From assembly GCF_023195775.1 (NCBI RefSeq), contig NZ_CP096205.1, positions 2,544,001 through 2,608,000 of the forward strand: a stretch of 64,000 bases of DNA. The letters are read 5' to 3'. Positions 43,689 to 52,364 of the stretch are shown piece by piece; position 1 is the stretch's first letter, and every line of letters begins with the position of its first letter. The translations under genes and the position numbers were made by a program. This DNA comes from Flavobacterium azooxidireducens. GTDB lineage: Bacteria; Bacteroidota; Bacteroidia; Flavobacteriales; Flavobacteriaceae. The notes under the pieces are model-generated. The model worked only from the letters and a program-made list of their open reading frames with translations. It did no database searches and had not been told where the DNA came from.

Positions 43689-44504
43689 TTATATCCCCCT
43701 AAAATCATCAAAAAATACCCCAAAATATTTTTCATTATTATTACGTTCCAAAGGCAAATCATTTTGCAGGCGTTCAAAATCTTCCATCGTAAGGGGTGAA
43801 TCATCATATTTTGGTAAACCAATGTATTTTTTATCCACAAAGAAATCAGAAATGTTGCAATAATTATTTGGATGTTCTCTAATGGCTTCTTCTTTCATTT
43901 GTTCAAAAGTGGTGGTTTTGAATTTTGCCATTTCAATAAAAATTTCTGCAATATCTTCATAGACAATCATTTCTGAACCACCCAAATTATTAATGTAATC
44001 TTGGTGTTCTTTACGCCATTCTTGTAAGTTTTGAATGGATTCTTCTATCGCTTCATAACTAAAAAAACGAGTAAAATTTCGCCAATCGATGAAATCTAAA
44101 TAATCTATTTCTAAAACGTGCTGATGAATGGAAAACATCACATTAAACGCATCATTTTTGCACAATTCAAAAGTGACACAATCGTTGCTTTCTTCTATTT
44201 CTTTGATAAGATATTCATCGCTTTTGAACCATTCTTTTATGTGATGCGAATGTTTTTGCAACAACTCCCGATGCCAATAATAGTAATCAGACAAAAACAA
44301 CGTTTCGGTTGCGTCCTTAAAAACAACAACTCCTTGCTCTACAAAACTATAATCGCCCGGCCATTGCAAAGCCGGCACTTCTAAATTATTGCAATAACCA
44401 TAGGCCACCGATGTTTGTAGCTTTTCACTCAATTGCTTAGCTAAAACGGTATGCGATTGTGTGTTGAGCGAATGGTTGGAGAGGATGGCGGTGAGGTTGG
44501 ACAT
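43689..44504 (-). CDS. Hypothetical protein in the restriction operon
   Basis: A 271-residue soluble protein that I do not recognise. Rich in aromatic and acidic residues (FLSDYYYWHRELL, LDFIDWRNFTRFF, EKYFGVFFDDF); no membrane segment, signal peptide or classical catalytic motif. It lies 85 bp after the RelA/SpoT-like gene and 160 bp before dinD, same strand. It could be the partner or immunity protein of the alarmone synthetase, but nothing in the sequence proves it. Confidence 0.6.
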   Translation of the reverse strand: MSNLTAILSNHSLNTQSHTVLAKQLSEKLQTSVAYGYCNNLEVPALQWPGDYSFVEQGVVVFKDATETLFLSDYYYWHRELLQKHSHHIKEWFKSDEYLIKEIEESNDCVTFELCKNDAFNVMFSIHQHVLEIDYLDFIDWRNFTRFFSYEAIEESIQNLQEWRKEHQDYINNLGGSEMIVYEDIAEIFIEMAKFKTTTFEQMKEEAIREHPNNYCNISDFFVDKKYIGLPKYDDSPLTMEDFERLQNDLPLERNNNEKYFGVFFDDFRGI

Positions 44505-44589
44505 TTCAATTCTCTTATTTTATTTTTTCGTCATTTTTGTAAATCATTAATAATTTTATTCACCAAGAATTTATTATTCTTCAAGATTA

Positions 44590-45930
44590 CTATATCAAAT
44601 TCTCAAACTTAATTTCTTTACTCATTATAATATTTGCAATTCTTTCATTATGTTTTTTTAAAAATTTTTCAACTTTTTTCTTTTTGAAATAACCTTTTGG
44701 GATATTTTCTTCAATTTCTAAAATAAATTCGTGATGTGTTCTCTGAAATTCTCTAATCTTTAAATCAATTTTCTTTATTATCTCTCTCTCTTGTAGCTTA
44801 TTCATTTTATTGGTTCGACCAATTATAATTATTTTGTTTTTATCCATTCTATTAAAAAAAAGGTCTGCAGTTTCAGAAATAACCTCTAAAATCAAATTTG
44901 CTATTAAATCTTCATACGTTTTAAAAATCTTTTCAAATTTATTGATGTTTTTATCTTCTAAAGCTTCGATTGCAAGTACTTGAAGAATAGGACGAATATC
45001 ACTCATAAAAGTGTGATAAGATAAAATATAGTTTGCGTAAGCAACGCTAATTTGTTTAAAATTTGGTTTTTTAATAGATGTTAAGACTATTTCAGCGGAA
45101 CTATTTTCTTTGTACTTTTCAAAATAGGCATGTTCAGCTTCTTCAAAAGTTCTAAATGATTTTAAATTAGGGATTTGAGTTTTAGAAGCCTCAATCAAAA
45201 AAAATGAATTCTTTTTATTTTCATCAGACCATCTTTTTTTTACTTCGGCATTATTTTTACGAAAAGTATCACTCAAAACAGTAATAAAATTGTATTTATC
45301 CAAAACTTCATAAATTAATTCAGCTTCTTCCTTTGTTAATTCTTTATCGCTAGACATAAGTGCATGAAATTGACCAAATTTTTTGTTTGACTCAAATCCT
45401 AACTCTTTTAATCTTAAATCGTACAATAAATCGGTTATTTCAATTAATGTTGCCCAATTATGATGATTTCTTGTTCGTAATTGAATTTCTATCCTTTTTT
45501 GTGAAACTGGATCTTTCACATACATATGAATGCTTTTGTAGCCAATATCTCTATGTATTTCTTTTATATAATCTCTAGTTTTACCTCCAGATTCAAAAGT
45601 CTTTTCAATCAATTCTTTTGCTTTATAAACTTCTGCTTCATTATAAAAAATGCAACGAATACCACCAATATCTCCCATTCTACTCAAATCCATTTCTTTT
45701 TCTCGACTGAGTTTATTTATTATGGTATCTATTCTTTTTAATCTAAAAGCTAAAATGCTAGATTGATGCACTTTATCTGCAATTTCTCTAGTTATATTAA
45801 AAACATCGACCAATGGTTTAGAAAATGAAGTCCTAAATAATTGTAATTGCTCTAACTCTTCGGGTGTTATTTCTCCACCACGAGCAGCTATATTTTCTCC
45901 AATTTTATTTATTCTTGTATTTGAAACCAT
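44590..45930 (-). CDS. RelA/SpoT-domain (p)ppGpp synthetase-like protein in the type I RM operon
   Basis: A 446-residue protein with a single RelA/SpoT synthetase domain at residues ~60-165 and no HD hydrolase domain. Conserved catalytic features are present: RLK (63-65), Asp-87 in GDIGGIR, DYI (120-122), the GYKSIH nucleotide loop (130-135), and EIQLRTRNHHNWA with Glu-148. The C-terminal ~250 residues are helical, unique to me, and may sense or control activity. The ATG lies one base after the hsdS stop, so translation is coupled. By analogy with toxic small alarmone synthetases (CapRel, FaRel) it may be an abortive-infection effector guarding the restriction system; this is inferred. Confidence 0.82.
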   Translation of the reverse strand: MVSNTRINKIGENIAARGGEITPEELEQLQLFRTSFSKPLVDVFNITREIADKVHQSSILAFRLKRIDTIINKLSREKEMDLSRMGDIGGIRCIFYNEAEVYKAKELIEKTFESGGKTRDYIKEIHRDIGYKSIHMYVKDPVSQKRIEIQLRTRNHHNWATLIEITDLLYDLRLKELGFESNKKFGQFHALMSSDKELTKEEAELIYEVLDKYNFITVLSDTFRKNNAEVKKRWSDENKKNSFFLIEASKTQIPNLKSFRTFEEAEHAYFEKYKENSSAEIVLTSIKKPNFKQISVAYANYILSYHTFMSDIRPILQVLAIEALEDKNINKFEKIFKTYEDLIANLILEVISETADLFFNRMDKNKIIIIGRTNKMNKLQEREIIKKIDLKIREFQRTHHEFILEIEENIPKGYFKKKKVEKFLKKHNERIANIIMSKEIKFENLI

Positions 45931-45931
45931 A

Positions 45932-47095
45932 TCATGCTATTTCTTTTTCACTCTCAACCCTTGTCATCTTTGCCAACAACAAATACTTTAATTCCTCAAG
46001 TTTTTGGTTTTGATTTTTTTTAAATTCAATTTGACTAAAAAGTTTCCTTATCAATTTGTCGAACTTTTTCAAAACATTAGCTGACGGCTTTATAATTTTC
46101 ATATTATTCAAATAGTTTGTAGTCATACTAGGAACAGCAGAGCCAACATTTAAAGAATTGAAGTCCATTGCAGTTAAAAAGAAATATATGTAACAACCAT
46201 TGTATTCATTTTTGAGAATTGAATAGAACATTGTGTCAACTGACCAAAAAGGCTTATTTAAAAATAAAATATTATTTAATGATCCTTTTCTAGGAATTAA
46301 AATTGTTGTTTGATCATACAAAACTTTATCAACATAACCCATAACACCGCCAGAACCATAAAGAGGAATATTTCCTTTTTGTAAATGCTTATAATCTTTA
46401 CCATATTTAACTTCGATCATTTCATCCAAATTAACAACTTCCCACCCCTCCGGAATCTCTTTCTCCAACTCCTCGCACCCGACCATTTTTCCACCATTAC
46501 TTTTATATGGTTTTCCGTTTTCATCTGGAAACTCAAAATCCACAAACCACTCCTTATAAATAGCCTGTGCAGTTTCTTCCAATTTACTAATCAATTGGTT
46601 GTTTAAAGCAATACGGTTTTGAATGGTGTGGTATTCTCGAACGATTTCTAGTTGTTTTTTTATGGATGGGATGGGTAATTCAACCGCACACATTTCATTC
46701 CAGTCAAAAATTTCTCTGGCACTTCCGTGGCTTTTAAAACGAGCATACCGATCAAATTCCGGTCTTCTGAACCACATCATTAAATATTCGGGATTCAGTT
46801 CCTTTTCATCTTTTACTTCAAAAGGAATGTATGCTTGTGAAATTAACGCTTTATCAAAATCATCAAACAAAGCAATTGTAATTTTATCACCATTTCGGGA
46901 AGTAACTGGTCCATAAGCAAATTGATTTCTTTCAATTACTCTGTAAGTTGACATATCCGTTCCAATGGTGTTGGCAATTGAAGGAATGAATTTTTTAGTA
47001 ATACTTAAACCAACTAAAGGTAAATTTTCTAAATCCTTGTTTCTACCTGCAACCGGTTGAATGTATTCACCCAAACGTTTATAACTCGATGGCAT
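45932..47095 (-). CDS. hsdS: Type I restriction enzyme, S (specificity) subunit
   Basis: A 387-residue HsdS with two target-recognition domains joined by a helical spacer. TRD1 spans residues ~1-145, with the central conserved helix after LPIPSIKKQLEIVREYHTIQ. The spacer EETAQAIYKEWFVDFEFP and TRD2 (~200-345) start at IPEGWEVVNLDEMI. The second helix is LIRKLFSQIEFKKNQNQKLEELKYLLLAKM. It sets the DNA target of the HsdM/HsdR complex; the target cannot be read from the sequence. Overlaps hsdM by 17 bp. Confidence 0.95.
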   Translation of the reverse strand: MPSSYKRLGEYIQPVAGRNKDLENLPLVGLSITKKFIPSIANTIGTDMSTYRVIERNQFAYGPVTSRNGDKITIALFDDFDKALISQAYIPFEVKDEKELNPEYLMMWFRRPEFDRYARFKSHGSAREIFDWNEMCAVELPIPSIKKQLEIVREYHTIQNRIALNNQLISKLEETAQAIYKEWFVDFEFPDENGKPYKSNGGKMVGCEELEKEIPEGWEVVNLDEMIEVKYGKDYKHLQKGNIPLYGSGGVMGYVDKVLYDQTTILIPRKGSLNNILFLNKPFWSVDTMFYSILKNEYNGCYIYFFLTAMDFNSLNVGSAVPSMTTNYLNNMKIIKPSANVLKKFDKLIRKLFSQIEFKKNQNQKLEELKYLLLAKMTRVESEKEIA

Positions 47096-48647
47096 AACCT
47101 AATTCTTTAAATACGGTTAATAAATCATTTTTCGATTGTGCTTCGGCTTTTAATAACTCGGAAAACTCAGTTTGCAAGGCTTTCATTTTATCTTCAAAAT
47201 CAATATTTTCATCACGGTTTACAAACGTGATGTACTTACTAGGTACTAACGAATAATCTTTTGCTACAATTTCATCAATAGAAGCTGCATAACAAAACTC
47301 TGGAACGTCTTCATATTTTGTTAAATCCGTTTGCCAATTGTGGTAGGCTTCGGTGATTTCAATAATATTTTCGTCTGAAAATTGGGTATATTTTTTTTCA
47401 AAAGGGATACCTTTTTCTCTTAAATCTAAAAATAGTATTTCATGCTGTCTGTCACGATAATTTCTAATAGCATCCGGCAATTGCACCGTTCTGGCTTTTT
47501 TGTTTTTATTCAAAATCCAAAGCGTTACTGAAATATCGGTGGTATAAAACATACTTCTTGGCAAAATCACAATTGCTTCTACCAAATCGTTTTCAATCAA
47601 CTTTCTACGAATTTTGTATTCTTCACCACCACCGGAAAGAGCACCATTGGCTAAGATAAAGCCGGCAACGCCATTTTCGGAGAGTTTGCTCACCATGTTT
47701 AAAATCCAAGCATAGTTGGCATTGCTCGTGGGTGGTACTTCGTAGCCTCGCCATCGTGGGTCGTCTTTTAGTTCGTCACTTGCTCGCCAATCTTTTTGGT
47801 TAAACGGTGGGTTTGCCATGATGAAATCTGCTTTTAAATCTGGGTGTTGGTCTTTGCCAAAGGTATCGGCAGGCACATCGCCTAAGTTGGCAGCAATACC
47901 TCGAATGGCAAGGTTCATTTTGGCTAGTTTGTATGTGGTAGCCGTATATTCTTGTCCGTAAATAGAAATTTCTTTTTTGTTGCCGTGGTGGTTTTCAATA
48001 AACTTGATACTTTGCACAAACATACCACCCGAACCACAAGCCGGATCATAAATGATTCCTTTGTAGGGTTCAATCATTTCGGCAATGAGGTTAACAATGC
48101 TTTTTGGGGTATAGAATTCGCCTTTTCCTTTTCCTTCGGCCAATGCAAACTTGCTTAAAAAGTATTCGTACACACGACCCACGATGTCGGTTTGTTTGTC
48201 TTTGAGTGTGTCAATATTGTTGATGGTGTCGAGTAGGGCAGCCAGTTTACTCACATCCATGTTTAATCGTGAAAAGTAATTGTCGGGCAACGCACCTTTT
48301 AAAGAAGGATTGTTTTTTTCGATAGTGTGCAAAGCCGTGTCAATTTTCAGTGCAATGTCATTTTGCTTGGAGTTAGCAATGATATGCGACCACCGAGACG
48401 TTTCCGGTAAATAGAAAATATTGGATTGGTTGTAAAATTCTTTGAATTCTATGAATTTTTCTTTGCCGTCTGCAATGAGTTCTTTGCGTCGTTCTTCAAA
48501 TTTATCACTGGCGAATTTCAGGAAGATTAATCCCAAAACTACGTGTTTATATTCGGATGATTCAACCGTTCCACGGAGTTTGTTGGCAGAATCCCATAAT
48601 GTTTCTTCAATACTTTTTTCTTTTTTCGCTTTGCTTTGTATGGCCAT
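47079..48647 (-). CDS. hsdM: Type I restriction enzyme, M (methyltransferase) subunit
   Basis: A 522-residue N6-adenine methyltransferase. N-terminal HsdM_N helices (residues ~10-135), then the SAM motif YDPACGSGGMF (~residue 202) and the catalytic NPPFNQKDW (~279). It methylates adenine in the target set by HsdS and forms the M2S core of the restriction enzyme. First gene of the operon. A TTACGGGAATCCGTAA palindrome lies 124 bp upstream, and TATTTTTG (48700 down to 48693) is a possible -7 element. Confidence 0.96.
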   Translation of the reverse strand: MAIQSKAKKEKSIEETLWDSANKLRGTVESSEYKHVVLGLIFLKFASDKFEERRKELIADGKEKFIEFKEFYNQSNIFYLPETSRWSHIIANSKQNDIALKIDTALHTIEKNNPSLKGALPDNYFSRLNMDVSKLAALLDTINNIDTLKDKQTDIVGRVYEYFLSKFALAEGKGKGEFYTPKSIVNLIAEMIEPYKGIIYDPACGSGGMFVQSIKFIENHHGNKKEISIYGQEYTATTYKLAKMNLAIRGIAANLGDVPADTFGKDQHPDLKADFIMANPPFNQKDWRASDELKDDPRWRGYEVPPTSNANYAWILNMVSKLSENGVAGFILANGALSGGGEEYKIRRKLIENDLVEAIVILPRSMFYTTDISVTLWILNKNKKARTVQLPDAIRNYRDRQHEILFLDLREKGIPFEKKYTQFSDENIIEITEAYHNWQTDLTKYEDVPEFCYAASIDEIVAKDYSLVPSKYITFVNRDENIDFEDKMKALQTEFSELLKAEAQSKNDLLTVFKELGYAIEL

Positions 48648-48770
48648 TTTTTGATTGTAATTTTATAACTTTTCGTAAGTCTCAAACCTACCAAAAATAA
48701 ATAACTTTAACAATTATTCGGGTTGGAGATTTATGCGTTTATAAAAGTAAAAAATGGAGATAGAAGTATT

Positions 48771-48786
48771 TTACGGGAATCCGTAA
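48771..48786. promoter_or_regulatory. TTACGGGAATCCGTAA palindrome between hsdM and the SMP-like gene
   Basis: 16-bp sequence with inverted arms TTACGG and CCGTAA, about midway between the divergent starts of hsdM (48647) and the 45-residue gene (48913). The 14-bp core recurs upstream of fic at 38739-38752. Candidate operator for the island or its neighbours. Confidence 0.55.
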
Positions 48787-48857
48787 TTGATCATTTTTTT
48801 TTTATTTGGAAAAAAAAGATTTAAAAAATAATTAGTATCAGGGATAATTTTCTTTTT

Positions 48858-48883
48858 TTGGTTATCAATGTATCCTAACTTTG
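48858..48883 (+). promoter_or_regulatory. Candidate promoter of the SMP-like gene
   Basis: TTG (48858-48860), 15-bp spacer and TAACTTTG (48876-48883), a perfect TAnnTTTG, 30 bp before the start codon. The spacer is slightly shorter than usual. Confidence 0.5.
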
Positions 48884-48912
48884 TTACCAGTAATTATAAA
48901 AATAGTAAAATC

Positions 48913-49050
48913 ATGGCAAAAACACCAATGACAAAAACAGCAGCGGCAAGAATTCAAAGTTCTACAGCAAAGAGTAGTGGAGGAACAGTTTCTAAAAGCA
49001 GTTTTGCAGCAAGAGCAACCAGTGCAGCATCCAAAAACGCAAAAAAGTAA
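48913..49050 (+). CDS. Small basic Ala/Ser-rich protein (SMP-like)
   Basis: A 45-residue protein, MAKTPMTKTAAARIQSSTAK at the N-terminus, then SSGGTVSKSSFAARATSAAS and a lysine tail. The pattern ARIQS...GGxVxKxSFAARA matches the short motif of seed-maturation-protein (SMP)-like proteins, which occur as stress proteins in bacteria and plants. I start at ATG 48913 after a candidate TAACTTTG promoter; the upstream ATG would precede the -7 element. Intrinsically disordered and very basic. 16 bp before the next gene. Confidence 0.7.
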   Translation: MAKTPMTKTAAARIQSSTAKSSGGTVSKSSFAARATSAASKNAKK

Positions 49051-49066
49051 TTGAATTTTATATCAA

Positions 49067-49867
49067 ATGATTGAAAAACTAAATCATTTTCTATTAACCA
49101 AAGTTAACTCTTCTTATACTCAAGAGGAGTTAACTATTTTGCTTAATACATTTTACCATCAACACAAAGAAAAGAAAGGAAATAAAAAATATTTAATTGA
49201 AGACGATTTTAAAACGTTTGCAACTAACTTCTTAAATAATTTAACGGAGGAACAAAAAACTGATTTTGAAAAATTAAGCAATCCAAGAAAAGGTCTGTTC
49301 AATACCCTATTTTATGCTATAAGTGTTTTCTATGAACTTGTGAAAAAAAATAAAAGAACAGAAGAAGGAAAAGTTTTTCTAGTACGATTTTATATACTCA
49401 GTGAAATAAAAAAAAAACTATTTAGAATTTCATTCAGGAAAACTAAATTAAATGCATTCAAGCTTTCTCAAACCGACATAGCCAATGATTTTGAAGTAGA
49501 TAAAAAGACCTATTCAAAATGGCTGGAATTAGTTGATTTAAAAGAGAAATACTTTGGAAGAAAACAATTGCGTTTTGATGAATACAACGAAATTTTCAGA
49601 AAGCTATTCACCGAGTCAGAGGAAGATTTTGATGTAAAAAACAAGTTTCATGAATACAAGATTAGATTAGAAGAAAAGAAAACGCTGTCAAAAAAAGATA
49701 TTATCAGGTTAGGATTTGAGCTAATTGATAATCCTAAAGTTGCAGACTACGAACGAGCTCAAGAAATTATACAAGAAAATAATGACTTTGATTTTTATCA
49801 TTCAATGGATAAATATCCCTATGCGATTGCAATTAAAATTATAAACTGTTTAAAATCAAACTCATGA
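49067..49867 (+). CDS. Hypothetical helical protein 1 of a two-gene pair
   Basis: A 266-residue lysine/glutamate-rich soluble protein, predicted mostly helical; not recognised. A segment LSQTDIANDFEVDKKTYSKWLELV (~residues 140-165) looks like a helix-turn-helix, so DNA binding is possible. It overlaps the next gene by 4 bp (ATGA), which indicates a coupled pair. It sits beside the restriction island and could be a defence or accessory pair, without direct evidence. Confidence 0.6.
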   Translation: MIEKLNHFLLTKVNSSYTQEELTILLNTFYHQHKEKKGNKKYLIEDDFKTFATNFLNNLTEEQKTDFEKLSNPRKGLFNTLFYAISVFYELVKKNKRTEEGKVFLVRFYILSEIKKKLFRISFRKTKLNAFKLSQTDIANDFEVDKKTYSKWLELVDLKEKYFGRKQLRFDEYNEIFRKLFTESEEDFDVKNKFHEYKIRLEEKKTLSKKDIIRLGFELIDNPKVADYERAQEIIQENNDFDFYHSMDKYPYAIAIKIINCLKSNS

Positions 49868-50514
49868 ACAAACTAAATATACAAGCTTTTAATATTGAAG
49901 GCAAAACCAAAGAAGATATTATAAATCTAATTTCAAATTTACCTTTTTATGAATCTGACAAAGAAGCGAATAGTAAAAAAAGAAAACGTTGGGTGGTTAA
50001 TCCTGAAAATTTATCCGGTGAAGTTTTGTCGAAACTTTATGTGAATGAAGATATTATTATAGGTTTCAATTTCAATGAAGCATTTGGGAATGACTTACAA
50101 TTGCATCACTTAGAACGAGAATTGCAACTGGTTGATGTGTATGAATTTCCGTTATTAGAAAGTCATAAAACCATACCATTTATGGAAAAAATCATTAACA
50201 AAGAACCGCTGCAATTTCATTGGCAAAATACTAATCCCTTGCATGAGAAGTACGCTCATCCGTTTTTCAAAAATGTGTTGGGCTTTAAGAATTCAAATTT
50301 CTTTATTCGTCCGGAAGATTTGGGTTTGGCATTTCCTTATCAACATCCTGAATTTAAAGATGTCAAAGAAAAGGTACTTATTATCGAAAATTTGTATTTT
50401 AAGAAAAGCCACTTAATCGCTTACAAAGTTTTTAATCCGATTAAGTACGAATATAAAACGGTTTGGTCGATGGAATTTTATGACTATTTAAAGAATTTAA
50501 CAACAGTAAATTAG
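49864..50514 (+). CDS. Hypothetical protein 2 of a two-gene pair
   Basis: A 216-residue soluble protein without recognised domain. Aromatic-rich C-terminal half (EKYAHPFFKNVLGFKNSNFF, YEYKTVWSMEFYDYL). No membrane segment. Coupled to the upstream helical protein by a 4-bp overlap and followed after 6 bp by the DUF1737 gene, so the three form one transcript ending at 50710. Confidence 0.6.
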   Translation: MNKLNIQAFNIEGKTKEDIINLISNLPFYESDKEANSKKRKRWVVNPENLSGEVLSKLYVNEDIIIGFNFNEAFGNDLQLHHLERELQLVDVYEFPLLESHKTIPFMEKIINKEPLQFHWQNTNPLHEKYAHPFFKNVLGFKNSNFFIRPEDLGLAFPYQHPEFKDVKEKVLIIENLYFKKSHLIAYKVFNPIKYEYKTVWSMEFYDYLKNLTTVN

Positions 50515-50520
50515 ACAATT

Positions 50521-50685
50521 ATGGAATATAAAGTACTACAAGAAAAGTCAATTTTAGATTTAGAGCAGAAAGTAAACCACTATTTAAAAGAGAAGTGGCA
50601 ACTGCAAGGTGGAGTTAGCGTAACTTATAATAGAGGTAATGGCAGCAACGACATGTTTTATGCACAAGCATTGGTTAAAATGTAA
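50521..50685 (+). CDS. DUF1737 small protein
   Basis: A 54-residue protein, MEYKVLQEKSILDLEQKVNH then LKEKWQLQGGVSV and FYAQALVKM. The layout (LxxxVNxxLxxGWxxxGG ... YQALV) is that of the DUF1737 family of small beta-alpha proteins found across bacteria and phages. Function unknown. Last gene before a strong terminator. Confidence 0.75.
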   Translation: MEYKVLQEKSILDLEQKVNHYLKEKWQLQGGVSVTYNRGNGSNDMFYAQALVKM

Positions 50686-50690
50686 TTGAG

Positions 50691-50710
50691 GAGGCTTTTG
50701 CCTCTTTTTT
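50691..50710 (+). terminator. Terminator after the DUF1737 gene
   Basis: GAGGC-TTTT-GCCTC followed by six T, just 5 bp after the stop codon. Confidence 0.85.
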
Positions 50711-51130
50711 ATTGTTTAAAGGTTATTGATTTTTTATCTAAATTAAACCTTTATACGAACGAATAACATTTTTAAGAGCTTTATATAACAGTAGTGATTA
50801 ATTTTTACGATGGAATGTTTTACTTTCCAATACAAAAATTCGCAAAAATATTCCCCAATAACTCATCATTCGTTACTTCGCCCGTAATCTCACCAAAGTG
50901 AAACAACGCTTCTCGAATGTCAATTGCCATTAGATCGGAAGATAGATTACTCTCCAATCCCCATTTCACTTTCTGAATTTCTTCCAACGCTTTCAAAAGC
51001 GAATCATAATGTCGTGAATTGGTGACAATTGTTTCATTATTTCGCAACGCTCCGGTATTTACAAAAGAGAGTAGGGTTTGCTTGAGTTCATCAATACCGA
51101 TATTTTGTTTAGCGGAGATGAAAAGTGTTT

Positions 51131-51156
51131 GCTGTTGTCCGTTGTCTGTTGTCAGT
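51131..51156 (-). repeat. Dispersed GACAACAG repeat inserted in mnmE coding sequence
   Basis: CTGTTGTC(C/T)GTTGTC units on the plus strand code in frame for TTDNGQQQ within MnmE just before FISAKQN. The same repeat lies in non-coding DNA at 52278-52307, 50 bp before the mnmE start. Confidence 0.6.
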
Positions 51157-51282
51157 TCCTTTTCTAACTTTTTTATCATTTCAGAAGAAAGTAAGTCTTT
51201 CTTATTGATAATCGTTAGTAGTGTCTTTTGAGGGTATTTATTTCTAATCTTTTCTATTTCAGTTTTCAAGGCATCGAGTTCA

Positions 51283-51307
51283 ATTCCCCCTTCGGGGTTA
51301 GGGGGCT
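51283..51307 (-). repeat. Dispersed CCCCCTAACCCCGAAGGGGG palindrome inserted in mnmE
   Basis: A G/C-rich inverted repeat, out of character with the A/T-rich genome, replaces a short loop after VVLY of the MnmE G domain. It encodes SPLTPKG and carries the frameshift. Such repeats are widespread in flavobacterial genomes. Confidence 0.75.
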
Positions 51308-52277
51308 AATATACAACACCACCTGTGCCTGCTCAATCTTCTCAAACGTCTTTTTAATACCAATACTTTCTACATGATCGGTTGTTTCACGAATTCCGGC
51401 TGTATCGATAAATCGGAAACCAATGCCTTCTATTACCAATTCATCTTCAATGGTGTCGCGAGTGGTTCCTGCGATGTCGGAAACAATGGCTCGTTCTTCA
51501 TTTAATAACGCATTGAGTAGGGTGGACTTACCCACATTTGGTTCACCAACAATTGCAATCGGAATACCATTTTTAATGACGTTACCCACTGCAAAAGAGT
51601 CAATCAAACGTTTCAAAACAAATTCTATTCGGGTTAAAAGTTCATTAAATTGAGTGCGATCGGCAAATTCAACATCTTCTTCGGCAAAGTCTAATTCTAA
51701 CTCAATTAATGACGCAAAGTTGAGAAGTTCTTGTCGCAGTTGAGCAATTTCATTACTAAATCCACCACGCATTTGTTGCATAGCAATTTGATGCGAAGCT
51801 TCGTTGTCTGATGCAATTAAATCGGCCACAGCTTCTGCTTGCGATAAATCTAACTTGCCATTCAAAAAAGCACGTAACGTAAATTCACCGGGCTGAGCCA
51901 TTTTTGCTCCCATTCGCAACAAAAGCTGAATGATTTGTTGCTGAATAAAAGTAGAACCGTGGCAGGAAATTTCTACAACGTCTTCACCTGTATAAGAATG
52001 TGGATTTTTGAAAACAGAAACCAACACCTGGTCATACGTTTTTCCATTATCTACAATATGACCGAGATGAATGGTATGTGTTTTTTGGTTTGTTAATTCT
52101 TTTCCTGAAACTGAAACAAAAACTTTATCAGCCAATGCAATCGCATCTTTACCAGACAAACGAATAATTGCAATGGCTCCGGCACCCGAAGGTGTGGCTA
52201 AAGCAACAATGGTTTCAGTTGGAATCATAGGTGTTTTTTATTTTTGCAAAATTAAGGATTTTTTTTTGGTTGATGGT

Positions 52278-52307
52278 TATTTGTTGTCTGTTGTCTGTTG
52301 TCAGTAT
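52278..52307 (+). repeat. Tandem TTGTCTG repeat between mnmE and the IS3 element
   Basis: TTGTTGTCTGTTGTCTGTTG and a following GTCAGTATTCTGTTATCAG; related to the repeat inserted inside mnmE at 51131-51156. The IS3 element begins about 20 bp further on. Confidence 0.55.
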
Positions 52308-52364
52308 TCTGTTATCAGACAACTGTACGTCCCTGATATAGGTTGACCACAAAAGTCAACTTAT

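Larger units (their letters stand above)
50820..52228 (-). pseudogene. mnmE: tRNA modification GTPase MnmE, frameshifted
   Basis: Two out-of-frame halves together encode an intact-looking MnmE. The N-terminal part (52228-51266) has IVALATPSGAGAIAIIRLSG, GEFTLRAFLNGKLDLSQAEAVADLI and the G-domain motifs GEPNVGKSTLLNAL, DIAGTTRD and DTAGIRET. The C-terminal part (from ~51290 to 50820) has INKKDL, FISAKQNIGIDELK and the terminal NIFANFCIGK with its catalytic cysteine. The frame breaks at 51283-51305, inside a dispersed repeat that adds SPLTPKG: the C run is 4 long, and 5 would restore the frame (469 residues). MnmE modifies wobble uridines with MnmG, so a sequencing slip is plausible. Confidence 0.85.

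Noticed and set aside
50820..51269. C-terminal mnmE half as an independent small GTPase-like gene
   Set aside because: It has no P-loop, and it continues MnmE exactly across the frameshift, ending in the MnmE CIGK motif.
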